This document shows, one piece after another, positions 5,426 through 10,210 of a DNA stretch of 10,210 nucleotides. Both the position numbers and the translations under genes were made by a program. Origin of the DNA: RBG-16-64-43 sp035288225. Lineage in GTDB: Bacteria; Chloroflexota; Anaerolineae; Anaerolineales; RBG-16-64-43. Position 1 is the first letter of the stretch, and the number at the start of each line of letters is the position of its first letter. Where the stretch lies: the NCBI GenBank assembly GCA_035288225.1, contig DATEAT010000180.1, positions 1-10,210 of the forward strand, read 5' to 3'. The notes beneath the pieces are model-generated. The model did no database searches and was not told where the DNA came from. It saw only the letters and a program-made list of their open reading frames with translations.

Positions 5426-6895
5426 CTACCCGTCTCTTCCAGATGACAGGTATTCCTCGAGCAAGGTCTGCACCAAGCGCGGGTCGGCGCGTCCGCGGCT
5501 GGCCTTCATCACCTGGCCGACCAACCACTGCACCACGCTGAGTTTCCCGGCGCGCACCTGGTCCGCCTGGGCGGCGTTCTCGCGCACCACGCGTTCGACG
5601 ATATCGCGCAAAGCCGCCGCATCTCCGATGCGTTCGAGCCCCCGCTCGCGCACGATCGCCTCCGGCGTGCGCCCGCCGCGCAACATCTCTTCGAGCACCG
5701 CCTTGCCGCTGGCGCCGGTGATCCCGCCCGTGACGACGCGCTCCACCAGGTCCGCGAAGTCGGCGGGCGCAAGCGCCGGCTGGCCGTGGGCATCCACCAG
5801 CGGGCGGCCGAGGGCGTTGAGCGTCCCAAACAAGTCGCTGGTGAGCCAGGCTGCCAGCCGGCGCGGCGCGAGCGCCGGGCGGGCGCGCGCGCTGGCCTCG
5901 AAGAAATCCGCCGTGGCGCGGTCCTCAACGATCACCTCGGCCTCCGCGGCACCCAACTGGTACTCGGCCATCAGCCGTTCGCGCCGTGCATCGGGGAGTT
6001 CGGGCAGCGCCGCGCGCACCCGCGCAAGCGCATCGGGTTCGATCCGTAGCGGAGGCAGGTCCGGCTCGGGGAAGTAACGGTAGTCGTGTGCTTCCTCTTT
6101 GCTGCGCTGGCTGGTTGTCTCGCCGCGTGTCTCGTCCCAGCCCAGCGTTTCTTGAATCACGCGTTCGCCGCGCGCGAGGAGTTCACTTTGGCGAAGCACC
6201 TCGTAGTCGATCGCGCGCACCAGAGAACGGAAACTGTTCAGGTTCTTGATCTCCACTCGTGTGCCGAGCTCCTGGCTGCCCGCGGGGCGGATCGAGACGT
6301 TGGCCTCGAAGCGGATCACCCCCTTCTCCATGTCGCCGCTGTTCACTTCCAAGTAGCGCAGCAGGCGGCGCATGGCTGTGGTGTAGGCCTTCACCTCTTC
6401 GACGGAGAACAAATCGGGCTCTGAGACGATTTCGAGCAGCGGCACGCCGGCGCGGTTGAAATCGACCAGCGAGGCCGGCGGCTGGCCCTCGGCGTGGGTC
6501 AGCTTGCCGGTATCTTCCTCCAGATGCACGCGTCGCAGGCGCACCACGCGCGAACCGGCCGGCGTAACGATGCGCAGCGCGCCGCCGCTCGCCAGCGGTG
6601 TCTCGTATTGCGAGATCTGGTATCCCTTGGGCAGGTCGGGGTAGAAGTAGTTCTTGCGGGCAAAGATGCTCTCCGGCAGGACCTCGCAGCCGAGAGCGAG
6701 GGCCACGCGCAGCGCCAGCTCTACCGCGCGCTGGTTAACCACCGGCAGCGTGCCCGGGTAGCCCAGGCAGATCGGGCAGACGGCGCTATTGGGCACGGCC
6801 TGGGTGGTATCCACGCGGCGGCAGCCACAGAACATCTTGGTCTGTGTTTGCAGCTCGGCATGAATCTCCAGCCCAATAACCGGCTCGTAGGACAT
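5426..6895 (-). CDS. gatB: Asp-tRNA(Asn)/Glu-tRNA(Gln) amidotransferase subunit B
   Basis: GatB is the tRNA-recognising and kinase subunit of GatCAB, which phosphorylates and amidates Glu on tRNA(Gln) or Asp on tRNA(Asn). The ammonia is supplied by GatA. The 489 residues match the family length. The N-terminus PVIGLEIHAELQT is typical. The zinc ligands Cys23, Cys25, Cys40 and Cys43 are all present. FARKNYFYPDLPKGYQISQY (78-97), FNRAGVPLLEIVSEPD (146-161), GVIRFEANVSIRP (192-204), EIKNLNS (215-221) and HDYRYFPEPDLPPL (270-283) follow. The C-terminal helical/YqeY-like tRNA-binding part ends with VGQVMKASRGRADPRLV (459-475). The start is 36 bases after the protease gene, with GGGAG 11 bases upstream (6907-6911). 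Neither gatA nor gatC is in the window, so they must be encoded elsewhere. Confidence 0.97.
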   Translation of the reverse strand: MSYEPVIGLEIHAELQTQTKMFCGCRRVDTTQAVPNSAVCPICLGYPGTLPVVNQRAVELALRVALALGCEVLPESIFARKNYFYPDLPKGYQISQYETPLASGGALRIVTPAGSRVVRLRRVHLEEDTGKLTHAEGQPPASLVDFNRAGVPLLEIVSEPDLFSVEEVKAYTTAMRRLLRYLEVNSGDMEKGVIRFEANVSIRPAGSQELGTRVEIKNLNSFRSLVRAIDYEVLRQSELLARGERVIQETLGWDETRGETTSQRSKEEAHDYRYFPEPDLPPLRIEPDALARVRAALPELPDARRERLMAEYQLGAAEAEVIVEDRATADFFEASARARPALAPRRLAAWLTSDLFGTLNALGRPLVDAHGQPALAPADFADLVERVVTGGITGASGKAVLEEMLRGGRTPEAIVRERGLERIGDAAALRDIVERVVRENAAQADQVRAGKLSVVQWLVGQVMKASRGRADPRLVQTLLEEYLSSGRDG

Positions 6896-6931
6896 GCGGC
6901 GCGCCGCTCCCGGCGCTGAGCGCGCGGCCAG

Positions 6932-8956
6932 TTACGGCCGCAGCACCTTGAAGTTGTCGAAGAAGATGTCGGTGCCGGCCTCGTCATACGCGCCGGCGAC
7001 GAGCCCCACGTCGCCGCTGGCGAGGGTGTCGTCGCTGACATCCGCCACCAGTAACTCATTGACATAGAGCCGAAGCGACGACCCTACACATTCCGCGCGC
7101 AGGTGGTTGGTGGTCTTGCCCTGGACAATGGCATCCGCAGGTTGCATAACATCGCCCGAAAGCCCAGTCCACTCGCCTGCGTTGTACTTGGCGATGATGG
7201 CGAACCCGTCGCTGCTGATTACAAATATGTAGAAGTTTTCGGCATCCTGGTACCTGCAGAGGACACCAAAGTCGTTGTCCAGCGGTCCTGCGGTCATCGT
7301 CGCATCGACCTCAATGACGGCGTCCTCCACAGAGATGCCGGGGTGGGCCCAGATGTCAGATTGTGTCTCGTTAACCCAGATGCGGTATCCGCCCCGGGCA
7401 TAGTCGGTGATAACCTGTTCATCTGAGCGGCGATCCCATCCGGAATCCGTGCTCGAGAAGTCGTCGGAAAACAGCACATTGCCCGTGGCAGCCGCTTGCG
7501 CACTCGGCTCGCGCGCCTCGAAGTTGTCGAAGGCCACGCGCAGGCCGCCGTTGTCCCAGGTGCCGGCAATCAGCCCCGCGTCGCCCTCCGTCAGGTCATC
7601 GTCGGTCGCTTCGCCCAGCACCACGCCGTCGGCCATGAGCGTCAGCCGGTTGCCAATGCAGGCTGCGCTGAGCGTCGTATCGCGACCCGACGGCACGTCA
7701 CTCGACTCGGTCCAGTCCAGAATCATCAGCGTCTCGTCGTCAATACTCTTCCAGATGGAGAAGTATCCGTCCTCACTGATCTCGAGTGCATAGAAATTGC
7801 GGTTATCCTGGTAGCGGCACAGCAATCCGAAGTCGCTGTCACCGGTGGAGGTCTGGATGTGCGCCTCCACCGAGAGGATGACATCCGCCGGCGTCTCGAC
7901 GGGTGCCGGCACCCAACTCAGGTACTTATCGGGTATCACATCGATCAGGTAGGTCCCGCCGGAATAGGCTAGACGGGTTTCTTCTGTGCTCTCCTCTGCC
8001 CACCCGCTGTTGGCGCTGGAGAAGTCGTCGGCGAAAATCACCTCGCCCGCGGTCGGCGCACGCGCTGGTTCACTGGGTGCCTCGATGATCATCACCCGGC
8101 CCTCGGCCGCGGCGTTGATCAGCGGCATGGCCAGTTTCACCGGGCGCAGCGCATTGATGAACCCGCCGGTCGGAATGCAGGTGTCGTTGTCGTCGACACT
8201 CCCGTCGCGGTTGGTGTCGGCCAGCGGCCGGCAGTCGACGATGTCCGCATCGCCGCCCGAGCCCACCTGGGTGGGGATGCCGATCAGTTCTCCCTGGCCG
8301 TTGAGCGCCATGCCACCGCTGTTGCCGCCGGCGATCGTGGCGGAGGTTTTGATGAACGCGCGCTTGCCGACGTTGCTTTCAGCGGTGAACCCGCTCACTT
8401 CACCCGAGGTGAGCGTGATCGTCTCGCCGCCGATACCCGGGTAGCCGAGAATCGTGACCGCATCGCCCAGCTCCAGGATGTCGGAATCGCCGAGCGGCAC
8501 GACCGGCAAGTTAAGCGAACTGCGTTCGATCGGGTTCCCGTCGAGATCGCTCACCACGCGGATGACCGCAATATCCAGATCGGCATCGGCCTGCATCACT
8601 TCCGCCAGGTAAGTCGGCTCGGGCGGCTCATCCGGCTTGAGGGTGAGCGCCACCACCAACCCGCCGAGCGGGAAGTTCCTGGGCGCCAGCACAACGTGCG
8701 CATTGGTGAGGATGAGCCCATCCGCGGAGATGATGGAGCCCGAGCCGCGCCAGGCGGAGTTGCCGTCACGGTCCACCGCGATGATTTCGACCGCCGCCAA
8801 GTATGGCACCTCGCCCGCGACGCGCGGACGGGGGGTGTTTTGAATAATCGACCCTGTTCCAGGTGTCGCCGCCGGAACGGGGGGCGTGCCCAGGTTGCAG
8901 CCCAGCACCACTAAGAGGGCCACGCCCAGCGTGGCGAGTTTCAACCGATGTGACAT
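6932..8956 (-). CDS. Lipoprotein trypsin-like serine protease with EF-hand-like loop and two LamG-like domains
   Basis: The 674-residue chain begins with a short lipoprotein signal, MSHRLKLATLGVALLVVLGC, with the lipobox cysteine at 20. It is probably anchored outside the cytoplasmic membrane. Residues 50-290 are an S1C/HtrA-like protease with a complete triad: His87 (LTNAHVV), Asp128 (DLDIAVI) and Ser213 (GGNSGG). No PDZ domain follows. An EF-hand-like loop, DTNRDGSVDDND (247-258), lies between Cys242 and Cys260. Residues 304-484 and 491-674 are two related jelly-roll (LamG/concanavalin-like) domains that repeat DDFSS, SGW, DFG.LCRYQD..NFY and FDNF. The frame is open to 9208, but GGAGGG four bases before the ATG at 8956 fixes the start; an ATG at 8980 overlapping the upstream stop is a weaker alternative. 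The gene is 20 bases after the aminotransferase gene and 36 bases before gatB. The substrate is unknown. Confidence 0.9.
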   Translation of the reverse strand: MSHRLKLATLGVALLVVLGCNLGTPPVPAATPGTGSIIQNTPRPRVAGEVPYLAAVEIIAVDRDGNSAWRGSGSIISADGLILTNAHVVLAPRNFPLGGLVVALTLKPDEPPEPTYLAEVMQADADLDIAVIRVVSDLDGNPIERSSLNLPVVPLGDSDILELGDAVTILGYPGIGGETITLTSGEVSGFTAESNVGKRAFIKTSATIAGGNSGGMALNGQGELIGIPTQVGSGGDADIVDCRPLADTNRDGSVDDNDTCIPTGGFINALRPVKLAMPLINAAAEGRVMIIEAPSEPARAPTAGEVIFADDFSSANSGWAEESTEETRLAYSGGTYLIDVIPDKYLSWVPAPVETPADVILSVEAHIQTSTGDSDFGLLCRYQDNRNFYALEISEDGYFSIWKSIDDETLMILDWTESSDVPSGRDTTLSAACIGNRLTLMADGVVLGEATDDDLTEGDAGLIAGTWDNGGLRVAFDNFEAREPSAQAAATGNVLFSDDFSSTDSGWDRRSDEQVITDYARGGYRIWVNETQSDIWAHPGISVEDAVIEVDATMTAGPLDNDFGVLCRYQDAENFYIFVISSDGFAIIAKYNAGEWTGLSGDVMQPADAIVQGKTTNHLRAECVGSSLRLYVNELLVADVSDDTLASGDVGLVAGAYDEAGTDIFFDNFKVLRP
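6935..7486 (-). repeat. Second LamG-like domain of the protease (protein-level repeat)
   Basis: Residues 491-674 repeat the preceding domain: VLFSDDFSSTDSGW, DFGVLCRYQDAENFY, CVGSSLRLYV, GDVGLVAG and FDNFKVL. Codon choice is visibly more AT-rich than in the neighbours; I count 29 G/C of 60 at 7201-7260. The duplication is old, because the two copies differ extensively at DNA level. Confidence 0.8.
7505..8047 (-). repeat. First LamG-like domain of the protease (protein-level repeat)
   Basis: Residues 304-484 carry VIFADDFSSANSGW, DFGLLCRYQDNRNFY, CIGNRLTLMA, GDAGLIAG and FDNFEAREP. The same landmarks recur at nearly the same spacing in residues 491-674. Such beta-sandwich domains often bind glycans or mediate adhesion; no ligand can be read from the sequence. 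Confidence 0.8.
8183..8218 (-). other. EF-hand-like calcium loop in the protease domain
   Basis: The codons give DTNRDGSVDDND. Asp1, Asn3, Asp5, Ser7, Asp9 and Asp12 occupy the six EF-loop ligand positions, with Gly at position 6 and Val at position 8. It is bracketed by Cys242 and Cys260, which could form a disulfide outside the cell. Calcium binding is inferred, not shown. Confidence 0.65.
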
Positions 8957-8960
8957 ACGT

Positions 8961-8966
8961 CCCTCC
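8961..8966 (-). promoter_or_regulatory. Shine-Dalgarno site of the lipoprotein protease
   Basis: The minus strand reads GGAGGG four bases before the ATG at 8956. It selects this start, which also begins the signal peptide, over upstream in-frame starts inside the aminotransferase gene. Confidence 0.85.
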
Positions 8967-8976
8967 ACCTCGAGCC

Positions 8977-10137
8977 TCATCCGTGCCGCCGCAAGAAGCG
9001 CTCCATCCGGTTGAGCGCTTCCTCTATTTGTTCGTAGGCCGTGGCGTACGAGCAACGCACGAAACCCGTTCCGGCCGCACCAAACGCCGCACCCGGCACC
9101 ACGGCCACTCGTTCCTCTTCCAGCAGCCGTTCGGCGAATTGCGTATCGTCCATCCCGCTGCGCTCGACGGAAGGGAAGGCATAGAAGGCGCCGCGCGGCT
9201 CGAAGCACGTGAGGCCCAACCGATTGAGCCCGCCCACGATCAGCCGTCGGCGCCGGTCGTACTCACTGACCATCTTCTCGACGAACGCTTCGCCCTCTGC
9301 CAGCGCCGTGACTGCGGCCACCTGGGCCGTAGTAGGCGCCGACATGATCGTGTACTGGTGTACCTTGCGCATCGCGGCCAGCAATTCGGCCGGCGCGGCG
9401 GCATAGCCGATGCGCCAGCCGGTCATGGCGTAGGCCTTGGAGAACCCGCCCAACGTGATGGTTCGCTCGCGCATGCGCGGCAGCGAGGCGAAGCACACAT
9501 GCTCCACGCCGTACACCAGGCGATCGTAGATCTCATCGGAAATGACAAAGAGATTTCGCCGCTCAGCCAGCTCGGCCACCTGCTCCAGCGCCGCACGGCT
9601 CATCACCGCGCCGGTGGGATTGTTGGGGTAACCGATCAGAACGGCCTTTGTGCGGGGCGTGATCGCGCGCTCGATATCCTCCGCCGTCACCTGGAAGGAA
9701 TCCTCGACGCGCGTGGCCAGGTAGACCGGCTCGCCGCCGGCCAGCGTTACCTCCGGGCCGTAGGCGACGAAACACGGCTGCGGCACGATCACTTCGTCAC
9801 CTGCGTCGAGCACCGCCACCAGCGCCAGGTAAAGCGCCTCCGAGACTCCCACGGTGATGATGATTTCGTCCGCCGGGTTGTAGCGCAGGGCATAGCGGCG
9901 CAGCAGGTGGTCGCAGAGCGCCTGGCGCAGCTCGAGAATTCCTGAGTTGGAGGTGTAGTGCGTCTCGCCGCGGCGCAACGAGGCGATGCCGGCCTCGAGC
10001 ACCGGCTCGGGAGTCACAAAATCCGGCTCGCCGATGCCCAGCGAGATGACATCTTTCATCGTCGCGGCAATATCAAAAAAGCGCCGTATGCCTGAAGGAG
10101 GAATGTGGGCAATGCGCTTGGCAACCTCAGGCGACAT
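8977..10137 (-). CDS. PLP-dependent class I/II aminotransferase
   Basis: The 386-residue cytosolic enzyme is a fold-type I aminotransferase that moves an amino group between an amino acid and a 2-oxo acid, acting through pyridoxal phosphate. Visible residues correspond to those of aspartate aminotransferase: Asn173 in PNNPTG, Asp201 and Tyr204 in SDEIYDRL, the Schiff-base Lys234 in GGFSKAYAMTGWRIGY, Arg242 for the phosphate and Arg361 in GFVRCSYA for the substrate carboxylate. ISLGIGEPDF (31-40) and THYTSNSG (59-66) are typical of the group that includes aspartate, alanine and aromatic aminotransferases, and I cannot tell these substrates apart. The start at 10137 has a perfect AGGAGG four bases upstream. 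The TGA at 8977-8979 is followed 20 bases later by the lipoprotein protease, so the two are probably co-transcribed. Confidence 0.95.
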   Translation of the reverse strand: MSPEVAKRIAHIPPSGIRRFFDIAATMKDVISLGIGEPDFVTPEPVLEAGIASLRRGETHYTSNSGILELRQALCDHLLRRYALRYNPADEIIITVGVSEALYLALVAVLDAGDEVIVPQPCFVAYGPEVTLAGGEPVYLATRVEDSFQVTAEDIERAITPRTKAVLIGYPNNPTGAVMSRAALEQVAELAERRNLFVISDEIYDRLVYGVEHVCFASLPRMRERTITLGGFSKAYAMTGWRIGYAAAPAELLAAMRKVHQYTIMSAPTTAQVAAVTALAEGEAFVEKMVSEYDRRRRLIVGGLNRLGLTCFEPRGAFYAFPSVERSGMDDTQFAERLLEEERVAVVPGAAFGAAGTGFVRCSYATAYEQIEEALNRMERFLRRHG

Positions 10138-10141
10138 GCAG

Positions 10142-10147
10142 CCTCCT
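10142..10147 (-). promoter_or_regulatory. Shine-Dalgarno site of the aminotransferase
   Basis: The minus strand reads AGGAGG four bases before the ATG at 10137. This is the strongest ribosome site in the window and fixes the start. Confidence 0.85.
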
Positions 10148-10161
10148 GATCTGGGGGCGGT

Positions 10162-10209
10162 TTACGGCGAGGCCGGCGGGCGGCTCTCGTCCGCCGCCGG
10201 TTCCAGCGG
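10162..10209 (-). CDS. Possible C-terminal tail of an upstream gene (partial)
   Basis: One minus-strand frame is open from the window edge and ends in TAA at 10164-10162, giving PLEPAADESRPPASP. A Pro/Ala/acidic tail is plausible for a protein C-terminus, and the 24-base spacing to the aminotransferase start would fit an operon. Fifteen codons in GC-rich DNA prove little; the stretch could be intergenic. Confidence 0.25.
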   Translation of the reverse strand, partial: PLEPAADESRPPASP

Positions 10210-10210
10210 G

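Noticed and set aside
3934..5541. Long plus-strand open frame of 535 codons opposite glutamate dehydrogenase
   Set aside because: It is the antisense of a clearly conserved gene, His/Leu/Gly/Ala-rich, and begins inside repeat DNA. High GC produces such frames.
8957..9208. 84-residue N-terminal extension of the protease
   Set aside because: It overlaps the aminotransferase gene and is Arg-rich. The ATG at 8956 has GGAGGG at the right distance and starts a proper lipoprotein signal.

Overview
The window is GC-rich, roughly 60-65% by eye, and every credible gene lies on the minus strand. It therefore reads right to left as one co-directional chromosomal block. The beta clamp sequence, a stand-alone PEP/pyruvate-binding (PPDK_N-type) protein and a lipoprotein serine protease carrying LamG-like domains together suggest the Chloroflexota, perhaps an Anaerolineae-like lineage. 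That assignment is an inference from protein style, not a database result. I see no phage genes, transposase, CRISPR array, tRNA or rRNA.

Layout in the direction of transcription: (1) 10210-10162 may hold the last codons of an upstream gene. (2) 10137-8977 encodes a class I/II PLP aminotransferase. (3) 8956-6932 encodes a secreted lipoprotein with a trypsin-like (S1C/HtrA-type) protease domain, an EF-hand-like calcium loop and two tandem jelly-roll domains. (4) 6895-5426 encodes GatB, the tRNA-recognising subunit of Asp/Glu-tRNA amidotransferase. These three genes are separated by only 20 and 36 bases and probably form one operon. (5) After a 100-base gap with a perfect 17-base palindrome comes a glutamate dehydrogenase, 5325-4039. 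(6) The 319-base gap 4038-3720 holds a strong intrinsic terminator, a second weaker one, dispersed-repeat DNA and a candidate leaderless promoter. (7) 3719-1404 encodes a 771-residue PPDK_N-only protein. (8) 1283-150 encodes DnaN, the DNA polymerase III beta clamp, with its own Shine-Dalgarno site and a possible -10 box. (9) 149-1 holds another copy of the dispersed repeat, ending in a hairpin cut by the window edge.

Functionally this is mostly housekeeping. Glutamate dehydrogenase, the aminotransferase and GatB all touch glutamate/amide nitrogen metabolism, but beyond proximity nothing shows co-regulation. The less ordinary parts are the protease architecture, the PPDK_N-only protein, and a repeat of about 105 bases. 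That repeat occurs twice in inverted orientation, flanks dnaN plus the PPDK_N gene, and carries an almost identical terminator-like hairpin at each site. I found no convincing evidence of a new multi-gene system.
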